Assembly (NCBI RefSeq): GCF_009660225.1
Contig: NZ_CP045920.1
Location: 868,001 to 932,000, forward strand
DNA length: 64,000 nt
Source: Pseudactinotalea sp. HY158
GTDB taxonomy: Bacteria; Actinomycetota; Actinomycetes; Actinomycetales; Beutenbergiaceae
Direction: 5' to 3'
Position numbers and translations under genes: made by a program. The notes below the pieces were generated by a model. The model had not been told where the DNA came from and searched no databases. It saw nothing but the letters and a program-made list of their open reading frames with translations. Each line of letters opens with the position of its first letter. Within the stretch, counting starts at the first letter, position 1. Shown here piece after piece: positions 22,675-31,947 of this stretch.

Positions 22675-24807
22675 ATGACCTCCCCATCGACCGCCTACCC
22701 CACGGCGCGACGTCCGGTCGCGATCGGCACGTTGACCCTGCCGCACCGGATCGTCATGGGGTCGATGCACCTGAACCGGGAGACCGGCGACCCGGGCGCC
22801 CTCGCCGAGTTCTACGCGACCCGGGCCCGCGGCGGGGCCGGCCTCATCGTCACCGGCGGAGCCGCCGTCTCCCGGGTGGGCGCGGGCGGGCCCGGCTACG
22901 CACTGATCAATGACGACGCCCACGCGCCCGTGTGGGCGCGTGTCACCCGGGAGGTGCACGAGGCGGGTGGGCTCATCGCGCTGCAGCTGTTCCACGCGGG
23001 CCGGTACGCCCACGAGTCGACGTTCGGCCTGCGGCCGGTGGCGCCCTCGGCGGTCTACTCCCGGTTCTCCCGGTGCGAGCCGGTGGCGCTGACGGAGGAG
23101 GGCATCGCCGACACGATCGAGGCGTTCGCGGCGGGCGCGGCCCGGGCGTTCGAGCTCGGGTTCGACGCGGTCGAGGTCATGGCCTCCGAGGGGTACCTGC
23201 TCAACCAGTTCGCCTCACCGCTGACGAACCGGCGCGACGACGCCTGGGGCGGGGACGCGGCCCGGCGTCGACGGTTCCCGGTCGCGGTGGTCGGCGCGGT
23301 CCGCGGGGCCGCGGGCACCGGGCCGGTGCTCGTGCGGATGTCGGGTGCGGACCTGATGCCGGGCTCCTCGACGCCCGAGGAGACCGGCGCGCTCGCCGTC
23401 GACCTCGTCCGGGCCGGCGCCGACGCCCTCGACATCGGGATCGGATGGCACGAGTCGCCGGTGCCGAGCGTCCAGTCCCTCGTGCCGCACGGGGTCTGGG
23501 CCGGGGTCGCCGCGGGCATCCGGGGCGTGCTCGCGGGCGCCGGCGCCGCCGTGCCCGTCATCGCCGCGGGCCGGGTCAACACCCTCGCGCAGGCCGAGGA
23601 GATCCTCGCCGCGGGAGCGGCCGACCTCGTGTCCATGGCGCGCCCGTTCCTCGCGGATCCGGCGATCGTGGCCCGGTCCTTCGCCGGCCGGCCAGAGCTG
23701 GTGAACACGTGCATCGGCTGCAACGAGGCGTGCATCGACCGGTCGTTCGGGACCGCCGCGGTCTCGTGCCTGGTCAATCCCCGGGCCGGTCGCGAACTCG
23801 ACTATCCGGCGTCACCGGTGGACGTGGTCGACCGGGTGGACCGGGCCCAGGCCCGGGCCGGGCGCCGGCGGCGCGTGGCGGTCGTCGGCGGCGGCCCGGC
23901 CGGGATGGAGGCCGCCCGGGCCGCGGCCGCGAACGGTGCCGACGTCACCCTCATCGAATCGGGCCGGCGGATCGGGGGACAGTTCCTCCTCGCCGGGCTC
24001 GTGCCGGGCAAGTCGGACTTCCTCGAGACCGTGCGGTACTTCGAGAACGAGCTCGCCCGGCTCGGGGTCGGCGTGCGGCTGGGGGAGGAGGTCCGCGGAG
24101 CCGCCGGGGCGGACATGCTCGCGGGGTTCGACCACGTCGTCCTCGCCACCGGCGTGCGTCCCCGCCGGGTCGAGATCGACCACGACGGATCCGCACGCCT
24201 CCTCGACTACCGGGCCGCGTTCGCCGATCCGGGCGCGCTCGGCCGGCGCGTGGCGGTCGTCGGGGCCGGCGGCATCGGCGTCGACCTGGCCCACCTCCTC
24301 GCGGAGCCCGCGCCCACCTCGGCCGCGGCCGCGAGCCTGCTGTTCCTCGCCCGCCACGGCCTGGCTCCCGGCGCCGAGCCACCCGCCACCGGCCCGGCCC
24401 GGCAGGTGACGATCATGCGCAGGTCCGGGTCGATCGGCGCGGGGATGGGCGTGAGCACCCGCTGGGCCGCCGTGCAGGCGATCCGGGCCGCCGGCGTCGT
24501 CACCCTGTCCGGGGTGACCTACGAGTCGATCGACGCCACCGGGGTGCACATCCGCCACGACGGCGCCCGCCGCCTCGTGCCGGCCGACACCGTCGTGATC
24601 GCCGCCGGGCAGGAACCGCACGCGCCCCTCGCCCCCCGCCTCACGGCCGCCGGAATCCCCGTCACGGTCATCGGCGGCGCCCGGAGCACCGCCGGCCTGC
24701 GCGCGGTGGAGGCGTTCGAGGAGGGGCTCCGGGCGGGCACCGCCGCCGCGACCGCCCCGCCCGACCAGGGCACCGTCCGCACGAGAGAGGCAGCGCAGCA
24801 TGGATGA
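22675..24807 (+). CDS. 2,4-dienoyl-CoA reductase-like flavin/Fe-S oxidoreductase
   Basis: A 710-residue old-yellow-enzyme-type protein with the FadH architecture. Residues 1-340 are an FMN TIM barrel (PHRIVMGSMHLNRE, QLFHAGRY, VEVMASEGYLLNQF); a cysteine cluster C-x2-C-x3-C-x11-C starting at NTCIGC binds 4Fe-4S; the rest is an FAD/NAD(P)H half with VAVVGGGPAGMEAARAA and VAVVGAGGIGVDLAHLL. Such enzymes reduce conjugated dienoyl-CoAs; a homologue is present in CHC-CoA clusters, where several ring double bonds must be reduced. It starts six bases after the SDR gene and overlaps the ketosynthase gene by eight bases. Confidence 0.88.
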   Translation: MTSPSTAYPTARRPVAIGTLTLPHRIVMGSMHLNRETGDPGALAEFYATRARGGAGLIVTGGAAVSRVGAGGPGYALINDDAHAPVWARVTREVHEAGGLIALQLFHAGRYAHESTFGLRPVAPSAVYSRFSRCEPVALTEEGIADTIEAFAAGAARAFELGFDAVEVMASEGYLLNQFASPLTNRRDDAWGGDAARRRRFPVAVVGAVRGAAGTGPVLVRMSGADLMPGSSTPEETGALAVDLVRAGADALDIGIGWHESPVPSVQSLVPHGVWAGVAAGIRGVLAGAGAAVPVIAAGRVNTLAQAEEILAAGAADLVSMARPFLADPAIVARSFAGRPELVNTCIGCNEACIDRSFGTAAVSCLVNPRAGRELDYPASPVDVVDRVDRAQARAGRRRRVAVVGGGPAGMEAARAAAANGADVTLIESGRRIGGQFLLAGLVPGKSDFLETVRYFENELARLGVGVRLGEEVRGAAGADMLAGFDHVVLATGVRPRRVEIDHDGSARLLDYRAAFADPGALGRRVAVVGAGGIGVDLAHLLAEPAPTSAAAASLLFLARHGLAPGAEPPATGPARQVTIMRRSGSIGAGMGVSTRWAAVQAIRAAGVVTLSGVTYESIDATGVHIRHDGARRLVPADTVVIAAGQEPHAPLAPRLTAAGIPVTVIGGARSTAGLRAVEAFEEGLRAGTAAATAPPDQGTVRTREAAQHG

Positions 24808-26032
24808 TCGCGTCGTCATATCCGGCATCGGCTCCGTGACCCCGCTCGGCACCACGACCCGCCAGACCTGGGCGGGCCTGCTGGCGGGGCGCTCCGGCGT
24901 CGATCGGATCAGCCTGTTCGATCCGTCCGACCTGCCGACCCGGATCGCGGCCGAGGTGCACGGATTCGACGCCGGGGCATACCTGGCGCCGAAGCAGGCG
25001 AACCGGACGTCCCGGACCTCGCAGTTCGCCGTCGTCGCCGCCCGGGAGGCCGTCCGGGACGCCGGCCTGCCGGGCGACCTGTCCGAGACCGAGGCGGCCG
25101 TGATCCTCAACAGCGCCGTGTCGGGCTTCGCCGAGGTGCAGGAGGCGACCGAGGCGTTCCATTCCGGGGGCACCCGGCGGATCAGCCCGCGGTTCGTGCC
25201 CTCCTCGCTCACGAACATGCCCGCCTGCGAGATCGCGATCGACCTCGGCGTGCACGGGCCGGTCAACGCGAGCGCGCTCGCGTGCGCGAGCGGCGCCCAC
25301 GCGCTGGTGGAGGCGCGCCGGCTCGTGCTCTCCGGGGACGCCGACGTGGTGCTCGCCGGCGGCGCCGACGCCTCGATCACCCCGGTCATGTTCGCGGGCC
25401 TGAGTGCGATGCGGGCGCTCTCGCGCCGCAACGACTCGCCGGCCGAGGCGAGCCGCCCGTTCGACGCCGACCGGGACGGCTTCGTGTTCGGCGAGGGCGC
25501 GGTGGTCATGGTCGTCGAACGCCTCTCCCGCGCGCGGGCCCGGGGCGCGACCGGCTACGCCGAGATCCTCGGCGGGGCGCTCACGAGCGACGCCTTCAAC
25601 ATCGTCGCGCCGGAGCCGAGCGGGCGCTACGCCACCCGGGCGATCACCCGGGCCCTGCGTGCCGCCCGGCTCGACCCGGGCGACGTCGACCTCGTCTGCG
25701 CGCACGGCACGTCGACGAGGGCGAACGACCGCACCGAGACCGCCGCGCTCAGGCAGGCGCTCGGGGCCGCCGCCGACGACGTGGCCGTCTCCGCCCCCAA
25801 GTCCATGGTCGGCCACCTCATCGGCGCCGCCGGGGCCGTCGCCGGGCTCGTGTGCGCGCTCGCGATCAGCGAGGGAGTCATCCCGCCGACGCTCAACTAC
25901 ACCACCCCCGACCCCGACTGCGACCTGGACTACGTGCCCGGATGCGCGCGGGAGCAGTCGGTCCGGCACGCCTTCACGAACGCGTTCGGGTTCGGCGGGC
26001 AGAACTGCGTGGTCGCGTTCGGGGCGATCTGA
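24800..26032 (+). CDS. beta-ketoacyl-ACP synthase II (FabF-like)
   Basis: A 410-residue condensing enzyme with an intact Cys-His-His triad: Cys162 in ALACASGAHAL, His302 in CAHGTSTRAND and His339 in KSMVGHLIGAAGAV, plus the glycine-rich NAFGFGGQN gate. This is the KAS II layout with elongation activity on acyl-ACP. As last gene of the CHC-type operon it may be specialised for chains with a cyclohexyl end, or for extending the CHC starter. It overlaps the flavoenzyme gene by eight bases and has GAGAGAGG upstream. It converges with aldose 1-epimerase. Confidence 0.9.
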   Translation: MDDRVVISGIGSVTPLGTTTRQTWAGLLAGRSGVDRISLFDPSDLPTRIAAEVHGFDAGAYLAPKQANRTSRTSQFAVVAAREAVRDAGLPGDLSETEAAVILNSAVSGFAEVQEATEAFHSGGTRRISPRFVPSSLTNMPACEIAIDLGVHGPVNASALACASGAHALVEARRLVLSGDADVVLAGGADASITPVMFAGLSAMRALSRRNDSPAEASRPFDADRDGFVFGEGAVVMVVERLSRARARGATGYAEILGGALTSDAFNIVAPEPSGRYATRAITRALRAARLDPGDVDLVCAHGTSTRANDRTETAALRQALGAAADDVAVSAPKSMVGHLIGAAGAVAGLVCALAISEGVIPPTLNYTTPDPDCDLDYVPGCAREQSVRHAFTNAFGFGGQNCVVAFGAI

Positions 26033-26072
26033 CGACGCCGCGCACCGGGCACCCGCCGGAGTCGCCGAGCGC

Positions 26073-27029
26073 CTACTCGGCCTCCTCGGACGGGGCGGAC
26101 ACCAGCGCCCCCCAGGTCGAGGTCGTGGTCTCGCCCGCCTCGAGCCGGATGATGCCCTGACCGGTCGCGAGCGCGTTCGGCGGGCACGTCATCGGTTCGA
26201 CGCCGAGGCCCCGGCGGCGACGGGACGGGGCGAGCGTGTCCGCCGTGTACAGCTCGACGAGGGGGTAGGCGCGGTCGACCCACAGGGCCGCGGTGAGACC
26301 GTCCGCGCCGGTCAGTCGCACCCACGCCCGGCCGTCGTCGTCGCGGGGCAGGTCGGTGAAGGCGAAGTCGATCGCGGTGTCCCCGAGGCGCCGCGGCTCC
26401 CGGAAGTCGAAGGGGGTGCCGGCGACCGCCTCGGTGCCCGTGGGGAGCTGCCGGTCGGGGTCGGTCGTGATCCGGGTGGCGGCGTCGAAGCGGAGGGTGG
26501 CCTCGTCGATCGTGCCCTCCGGGCCGGGGGAGAGGTAGGGGTGCTGCCCGGAACCGTAGGGCAGGGACCGATCGCCGGCGTTGGTCGCCGTCGTGGTCAC
26601 GGTGAGCCCGCCGGCGGAGAGGCGGTAGTCCACGGCGACGTCGAGCAGGAACGGATAGCCCGTGAGCGGGAGCAGGCGCACGGCCATGACGACCCGATCG
26701 GCCTCGTGCACGAGGGCCCGCCATGGCCGCCACCGCAGGAAGCCGTGGATCGCGTTGCGCTTGGCCGGTTCCGTCAGCGCGACCCGGTAGTCCGCGCCGT
26801 CGAAGCTGTAGCGGCCGTCGGCCAGCCGATTCGGCCACGGGACGAGCGGTGTGCCGTGGGCGCCGTCGCACAGGGCGTCCACCGGATAGGGCTGCAGCAC
26901 GTCCCGGCCCGACCGGGTATAGGACCGGATCCCGCCACCGACCTCGACGACGGTCGCGTGCTGGTCGCCGTGGCCGATCTCGAACTGTTCGCCGGAGGGG
27001 TGGACGGTCGTCGTCATGTCTGCACTCAT
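26073..27029 (-). CDS. aldose 1-epimerase (galactose mutarotase-like)
   Basis: A 318-residue aldose 1-epimerase-fold protein: LVPWPNRLADGRYSFDG, AIHGFLRWRPW (HGF with the conserved His), LPYGSGQHPYLSP (catalytic His) and VELYTADTLAPS. It catalyses interconversion of sugar anomers. ATG 27029 overlaps the permease stop codon (ATGA), so it is the last gene of the sugar ABC operon; a second in-frame ATG (27017) is possible. Its presence with an importer suggests cytoplasmic processing of a galactose- or glucose-containing sugar. Confidence 0.87.
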   Translation of the reverse strand: MSADMTTTVHPSGEQFEIGHGDQHATVVEVGGGIRSYTRSGRDVLQPYPVDALCDGAHGTPLVPWPNRLADGRYSFDGADYRVALTEPAKRNAIHGFLRWRPWRALVHEADRVVMAVRLLPLTGYPFLLDVAVDYRLSAGGLTVTTTATNAGDRSLPYGSGQHPYLSPGPEGTIDEATLRFDAATRITTDPDRQLPTGTEAVAGTPFDFREPRRLGDTAIDFAFTDLPRDDDGRAWVRLTGADGLTAALWVDRAYPLVELYTADTLAPSRRRRGLGVEPMTCPPNALATGQGIIRLEAGETTTSTWGALVSAPSEEAE

Positions 27030-27910
27030 CCCTTCGTCGCCCCGGCGGTCAGGCCGGAGACGATGTACCGCTGCGCGAACAGGGCCACGACGATGATCGG
27101 CACGGTCATGATCACCGAGGCGGCCATGATCGCCCCCCAGTCGATGCTGGCGTAGGACACGAAGTCGAACACGGCCACGGGCAGTGTCCTGGTCTCCGAG
27201 CTGGTCAGCACGAGCGCGAACATGAAGTTGTTCCAGGAGAAGATGAACGAGAGGATCCCGGCCGTGGCGATGCCGGGCAGCGACAGCCGGAGCATGATCC
27301 GCAGGAACGCGCCGATCCGTGTCAGGCCGTCGATGAGCGAGGCCTCCTCGAGGTCCGGCGGCATCGAGTCGAAGTACGACATCATGATGTAGACGCTGAT
27401 GGGGATGAGGATGAACATGTGCGACAGGATCATGACGCTGTAGCCCCCGACCCAGCCGAGGTTGGCGAAGATGTAGTACCAGGGCACGAGCAGGCTGACG
27501 CCCGGGATGATCCGGGCCAGGAGCACGACGAGCGCGGACCTGCGCATGTTGAACCGGCTCATCGCGTACGCCGCCGGAACCCCGATGAGCAGCGAGAGCG
27601 CCGTGGCCCAGAGCGCGATCCACAGGCTGTTTCCCACGAAGTCCAGGTAGTCGTCCCGGCCGAACACCTCCGTGTAGTTCGCGAGCGTGGGGGAGAACAC
27701 GAAGGACTTCGACGTGTCCTGGATGTCGACGTTCCGCTTGAAGGAGGACATGAGCATCCACAGCAGCGGCGCGAGGAAGATCACGATGACCAGGGCGATC
27801 ATGAGGCCGCGGAACGCCGAGTAGGAGCGCTGCCGCAGCGGCCGCCGGCGCACGGGAACGGAGTGCGGGTGCCGGCCGCGTCCGGCCCCGGCCACGCGGG
27901 CCGTCGTCAT
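27026..27910 (-). CDS. sugar ABC transporter permease (MalG-type)
   Basis: A 294-residue permease with six hydrophobic helices. The EAA loop DLEEASLIDGLTRIGAFLRIMLRLSLPG is the inner-membrane docking motif of carbohydrate uptake permeases. RSYSAFRGLMIALVIVIFLAPLLWML is the first helix and SSFKRNVDI the family motif after it. The ATG shares one base with the stop of the upstream permease gene (TGATG). Together with its partner it forms the channel of a CUT1-type importer. No ATPase gene is present, so a shared MsiK-like ATPase elsewhere is expected. Confidence 0.9.
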   Translation of the reverse strand: MTTARVAGAGRGRHPHSVPVRRRPLRQRSYSAFRGLMIALVIVIFLAPLLWMLMSSFKRNVDIQDTSKSFVFSPTLANYTEVFGRDDYLDFVGNSLWIALWATALSLLIGVPAAYAMSRFNMRRSALVVLLARIIPGVSLLVPWYYIFANLGWVGGYSVMILSHMFILIPISVYIMMSYFDSMPPDLEEASLIDGLTRIGAFLRIMLRLSLPGIATAGILSFIFSWNNFMFALVLTSSETRTLPVAVFDFVSYASIDWGAIMAASVIMTVPIIVVALFAQRYIVSGLTAGATKG

Positions 27911-28830
27911 CACGTCACCTCCCTGCGCCGCAGGGTGAGCAGCCACATCACCAGGACGATCATGAGGAAGAACAGGATGAGCACGGCGGAGGAATAGCCG
28001 AAGTTGCTGAACAGCAGGCTCTCCGTGTACGCGTAGATGTTCAGCGTCTCCGCCTCGTGGAAGGAGCCGCCGCCCGGCCCCTTGACCACGTAGAGCAGGT
28101 CGAAGGTCTTGAGCGCGTCGATCGCGCGCAGCATGATCGCCACGAGGATCATCGGCCGCAGCAGCGGCAGGGTCACGTACCAGAGCCGCTGCCACGCGCC
28201 CGCGCCGTCGATCCGGGCCGCCTCGTCCGGCTCGTCCGACAGGGAGGTCAGGCCGGCGAGCAGGATCACGGCGATCATCGGCGTGAATTCCCAGACGTCG
28301 ACGAAGATGAGCGTGGGCAGGGTCGAACTCGGGTCCGCGAACCAGGGCTGCGGGGCGATGCCGAACCACCCGAGCACCTGGTTCGCGAAGCCGATGTTCG
28401 GGTTGAAGATCAACCGCCACATCATCGCGATGGCCACGGGTGTGGCCACGAACGGGAGCAGGACCACGACCCGGACCCACCCCTGCGCCTTGAACGGACG
28501 CCGCAGCAGCAGCGCGATCGCGAGCCCGGCGGCCAACTCGAAGATCAGGGCGCCGACGGTGAAGACGGCGGTGCGCCAGACGGCCGGCCAGAAGCGAGAG
28601 GTGTTGGTGAGCGCGTCGATGTAGTTGTCGAAGCCGACGAAGCCGAACGGCGCCCGAACGGAACCGGCCGCGTCCGTGAAGCTGAGGTAGAGCGTCCAGC
28701 CGATCGGGATGACGATGAGCAGGACGATGAACAGCACGGCGGGTGAGGCGAACAGCCACTTGCGGTGGCTGTTCGCCCACTGCGACAGCTTCTCCCTGCC
28801 TGACACCTCAGGGGGCGGGGCCACGGCCAT
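27910..28830 (-). CDS. sugar ABC transporter permease (MalF-type)
   Basis: A 306-residue permease: FASPAVLFIVLLIVIPIGWTLYLSFTD is the first transmembrane helix, GFDNYIDAL a typical MalF-like periplasmic motif, and DEPDEAARIDGAGAWQRLWYVTLPLLRP the EAA loop. Six helices are visible. It pairs with the MalG-type permease that follows with a one-base overlap. The ribosome binding region GAGAGGTGGACA precedes the ATG at 28830. It lies 38 bases downstream of the solute-binding lipoprotein gene. Confidence 0.92.
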   Translation of the reverse strand: MAVAPPPEVSGREKLSQWANSHRKWLFASPAVLFIVLLIVIPIGWTLYLSFTDAAGSVRAPFGFVGFDNYIDALTNTSRFWPAVWRTAVFTVGALIFELAAGLAIALLLRRPFKAQGWVRVVVLLPFVATPVAIAMMWRLIFNPNIGFANQVLGWFGIAPQPWFADPSSTLPTLIFVDVWEFTPMIAVILLAGLTSLSDEPDEAARIDGAGAWQRLWYVTLPLLRPMILVAIMLRAIDALKTFDLLYVVKGPGGGSFHEAETLNIYAYTESLLFSNFGYSSAVLILFFLMIVLVMWLLTLRRREVT

Positions 28831-28868
28831 TGTCCACCTCTCCTCGGGATCGACGACGGACGGCCGGG

Positions 28869-30167
28869 CTACTTCTCCGAATCCAGGAGGTCCTGGAACT
28901 TGGAGTTCGCGGTCTCGGCGGCGGCGTCGGAATCGCCACCGGTGATCGCGACGACGATCGGGGTGCCCACGATCTCCCGCGCCTCGGCCACGTTCACCAC
29001 GAGCGGGCGGTCCGTGCCCACACCGTTCTTGCCGTTGGCGGCGATGGCGGCGACCAGGTCATCGGGCAGGTCCGCGGTGCTGTCGGGGTTGTCCCAGACC
29101 GACGTCCGTGCGCTCGGCGTGCCCTCCTTCTGCATCTCGAGGGTCATGTCGGGGCTCGTGGCCCACTTGATGAACGTCCAGGCGTTGTCCTGATTCTCGG
29201 AGTTCGCGTTGATCCCGAGCGCCCAGGCGGCCACGTTGTAGGGCTTCGAACCGGCGGGGCCGGCGGGGAAGGCCGCCACGCCGACATCGTCGGCGACCTT
29301 CGACTTGTCCGGGTTGCCGAGGTTGTCGTACAGGCTCGAGGCGTCCGTCTCGAACGCCGCCTTGCCCTGCTGGAAGATCGCCATCGCCTCGGGCCAGCTC
29401 ATGTCGGTGCTCAACTGGTCGGGGCCGTACTCCCGCAGCAGCTTTCCGTAGAACGCGTAGGCGGCCTTGGCCTCGTCGGTGTTGATCGTGGCGTTGTCGT
29501 TGCCGTCGGTCCAGGTGCCGCCGAAGCTGTAGAGGAACCCCGAGAACTGGGTCACGGCCGCGGACGCCTGGGTGCGCGAGACGAATCCGGCGACGCCGTC
29601 GTTCTCCTCGGAGATCTGCTTGGCCGCGGCCTCAAGCTCCTTCATGGTCGTCGGAACGTCGATCCCGGCCTGCTCGAGCAGATCCTTGCGGTAGTAGAGC
29701 ACCTCGCTCTCGGTGATGAGCGGCACGCCCACGACCGTGTCCTTATAGGTGGTCAGGCTCACCGGCCCGTCCTGGAAGTCGTCCCAGTTCCAGTCGGGAT
29801 CCTCGGTCACCTTGTCACCGAGATCGGCGAGGAAGTTGCTCTTGCCGAACAGCTTGCCCACCTGGAGCGGCCGGTACATCATCACGTCGAAGTCACTCGA
29901 GCCGGCGTTGAGCTTGACCTTGTAGCTGTCGGCCAACTGGTCCTCGCTCAACTGGCTGACCTCGACCGTGAGCCCCGACTCCTTCTCGAAGTCCGGGATC
30001 TTCTTCTTGATCGCCTCGGTCCACACATGGTTCGCGAGCGTGACCTTGACCGTGTCCGAGGCCCCGCCGCCTCCGTCGTCGCCCCCTCCGCACGCGGTCA
30101 GTGCGCCGACACCCATGAGTGTCGCGACCGAGACCGCTGCGGCTCTTCTCATAGCTTGGTGGTTCAT
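28869..30167 (-). CDS. sugar ABC transporter substrate-binding lipoprotein
   Basis: A 432-residue family-1 extracellular solute-binding protein. Residues 1-25 form a lipoprotein signal peptide with lipobox LTAC (lipidated Cys followed by GGG). SGLTVEVSQLSEDQLADSYKVKLNAGSSDFDVMMYR and EVLYYRKDLLEQAGIDVP are typical of CUT1 sugar-binding proteins, and DMSWPEAMAIFQQGKAAFETDAS is the conserved hinge region. First gene of the minus-strand operon SBP-permease-permease-epimerase. A GGAGGTC ribosome binding site precedes the ATG. Sugar unknown. Confidence 0.92.
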   Translation of the reverse strand: MNHQAMRRAAAVSVATLMGVGALTACGGGDDGGGGASDTVKVTLANHVWTEAIKKKIPDFEKESGLTVEVSQLSEDQLADSYKVKLNAGSSDFDVMMYRPLQVGKLFGKSNFLADLGDKVTEDPDWNWDDFQDGPVSLTTYKDTVVGVPLITESEVLYYRKDLLEQAGIDVPTTMKELEAAAKQISEENDGVAGFVSRTQASAAVTQFSGFLYSFGGTWTDGNDNATINTDEAKAAYAFYGKLLREYGPDQLSTDMSWPEAMAIFQQGKAAFETDASSLYDNLGNPDKSKVADDVGVAAFPAGPAGSKPYNVAAWALGINANSENQDNAWTFIKWATSPDMTLEMQKEGTPSARTSVWDNPDSTADLPDDLVAAIAANGKNGVGTDRPLVVNVAEAREIVGTPIVVAITGGDSDAAAETANSKFQDLLDSEK

Positions 30168-30374
30168 GGTGACCTCCTGGAGCTTCGCTGCGTTGTGATG
30201 TGAACCACAGGTGATGTCCAGACTAGGGAGGCCCCGTGTCCGGCATCAATACGTACGGTGCATCCGTCTTCCGCATCCGATCGCGGCGCGAGGGTTCTGT
30301 CGAACGGGCGGCGCCGGTATCGTCGCTCGTGGCCCGAGGAACACGGCGGGGCCCGTGCGAGCAGGAGTAGCCGA

Positions 30375-31115
30375 ATGGACGACGCGTTGGCGGTGACGTG
30401 GATCGTCGGCGCCGGGTCCGGTGTGGGGCGGGCGAGTGCGACGGCGCTGGCGGCCACCGGCCGGCGGCTCGTGCTCAGCGGGCGCCGACACGAGCGCCTC
30501 GAGGAGACCTGCCGCGGGGTTCGGGACGCCGGCGGCAGCGCCGCGGCGCACGTTCTCGACGCGACGGACGACGACGCCGTCCGGGCGGCCGCCACCCGGA
30601 TAGCCGACGAGTTCGGACCGATCGCCGAGGTGATCTTCTGTGCGGGCCGGAACGTGCCCGAGCGGTCCTGGGCGGAGCTCGACCCGGCCGGGTTCCGCGA
30701 CGTGGTCGAGGCCGATCTCATCGCCGTCGCGACGACGATCTCGGCCGTCCTGCCCGGGATGCGCGAGCGCGGGTACGGCCGGGTGGTCGTGCTGTCCTCC
30801 TGGGCCGGCTGGACCCTCGGGCGGGGTGCCGGCGTGGCGTATTCCGCGAGCAAGACCGCGCTCGCCTCGCTCACCGAGCAGCTCAACGACCAGGAGTCCG
30901 CCCACGGCGTCAGCGCCTGCGTCGTGTGCCCGGGGGATATCGACACGGCCTTCGTGGACCAGCGCCCGAGCGTTCCGGACGCCGCCGCCCGGGCCAGGAT
31001 GCTCAGGCCGGAGGACGTCGCCCGCGCGGTCGCCTTCGTCGTCACCTCGCCGCGCGAGGTCTGCGTCAACGAACTGGTGATCACACCCGTGCGCAGCCAT
31101 TCCTACGGCAGGTAG
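30375..31115 (+). CDS. short-chain dehydrogenase/reductase
   Basis: A 246-residue SDR: VTWIVGAGSGVGRASATALAA is the TGxxxGxG-like cofactor loop (here GAGSGVG), VIFCAGRN replaces the usual NNAG, and SSWAGWTLGRGAGVAYSASKTALA carries the Ser...Tyr-x3-Lys triad. The ATG at 30375 follows GGAG; upstream in-frame starts lie in low-complexity sequence. The unusual FCAG motif suggests a divergent subgroup. Substrate unknown; it converges with another SDR on the opposite strand. Confidence 0.83.
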   Translation: MDDALAVTWIVGAGSGVGRASATALAATGRRLVLSGRRHERLEETCRGVRDAGGSAAAHVLDATDDDAVRAAATRIADEFGPIAEVIFCAGRNVPERSWAELDPAGFRDVVEADLIAVATTISAVLPGMRERGYGRVVVLSSWAGWTLGRGAGVAYSASKTALASLTEQLNDQESAHGVSACVVCPGDIDTAFVDQRPSVPDAAARARMLRPEDVARAVAFVVTSPREVCVNELVITPVRSHSYGR

Positions 31116-31132
31116 CCTCGCGTCGTCCCCTC

Positions 31133-31151
31133 GCCCGCGCGGTCCGCGGGC
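31133..31151. terminator. bidirectional hairpin between convergent SDR genes
   Basis: GCCCGCG-N5-CGCGGGC lies in the 37-base gap between the convergent genes and can serve both strands. Confidence 0.45.
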
Positions 31152-31152
31152 C

Positions 31153-31947
31153 TCAGGCGTCGCCCGCGAGGTCGTATGCCTCGGCGGGGATCTGCGTCGC
31201 GAGCTTCCCGCCGCTGACGTCGATCAGGGCGCCGGTGATGTAGGACGCCCGATCCGAGGCCAGGAAGCAGATGAGGTTCGCGATGTCGCCGGTCGTGCCC
31301 CACCGCCGCAGCGTCAGGGTCTCGAGCAGCCGCTGCTGCTGGTCCTCGGGCAACTCGGCGAAGTGGTTCATCTCGGTGGGGATCATGCCCGGGGCGTAGG
31401 CGTTGACGGTGATCCCCCACGGGCCGAGCTCGCCCGCCAGCCCGCGCGTCAGATGGGCCACGGCGGCCTTGGAGCTCGCGTACGCCACGCCGGCGACCCG
31501 TGGAGAGATGGCCGCGAACGAGGCGGCGTTGATGATCCGGCCGGCGCGCTGCGCCTTCATGTAGGGGATGACGGCCTTGCACATGAGGAAGGTGCCCTTG
31601 ACGTTCACGTCCTGAACGAGGTCCCACGTGGATTCACTCAGGTGCTCGATGGTGGCGTCGTCCACGACCCCCGCGTTGTTGATGAGGATGTCGATCCGGC
31701 CGAGCCGCCCGTGCGCCGCGCGGACCGTCTCGCGCACGGCCGCCTCGTCCCGGACGTCGCATTCGAACTGCAGGTTCTCGGTCCCGGAGGAGGCGAGGTC
31801 CGTGCCGAGGGATCGCAGGTCGCCGGCCGTGACGTCGCAGGCGACCGTGCGTACGCCCTCGCCCGCCAGGGTCGTGACGACGTCGCGGCCGATCCCGCGC
31901 CCGGCCCCCGTGACCACCGCCACCCGGCCGCGCAGATCGATCCTCAT
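31153..31947 (-). CDS. SDR family oxidoreductase (FabG-like)
   Basis: A 264-residue classical SDR: VAVVTGAGRGIGRDVVTTL (TGxxxGIG), ILINNAGVVDD (NNAG), and NAASFAAISPRVAGVAYASSKAA with the Ser...YASSK triad. The C-terminus SYITGALIDVSGGKL is the usual FabG-like end. It is probably NAD(P)H-dependent on a ketone or alcohol; the physiological substrate is unknown. Its ATG overlaps the stop of the upstream small gene (ATGA), so the two are cotranslated. Confidence 0.85.
   Translation of the reverse strand: MRIDLRGRVAVVTGAGRGIGRDVVTTLAGEGVRTVACDVTAGDLRSLGTDLASSGTENLQFECDVRDEAAVRETVRAAHGRLGRIDILINNAGVVDDATIEHLSESTWDLVQDVNVKGTFLMCKAVIPYMKAQRAGRIINAASFAAISPRVAGVAYASSKAAVAHLTRGLAGELGPWGITVNAYAPGMIPTEMNHFAELPEDQQQRLLETLTLRRWGTTGDIANLICFLASDRASYITGALIDVSGGKLATQIPAEAYDLAGDA

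Noticed and set aside
26073-27761. Longer upstream start for aldose 1-epimerase
   Set aside because: The extension overlaps the MalG-type permease out of frame; the ATG at 27029 overlaps that gene's stop in a standard coupled way.
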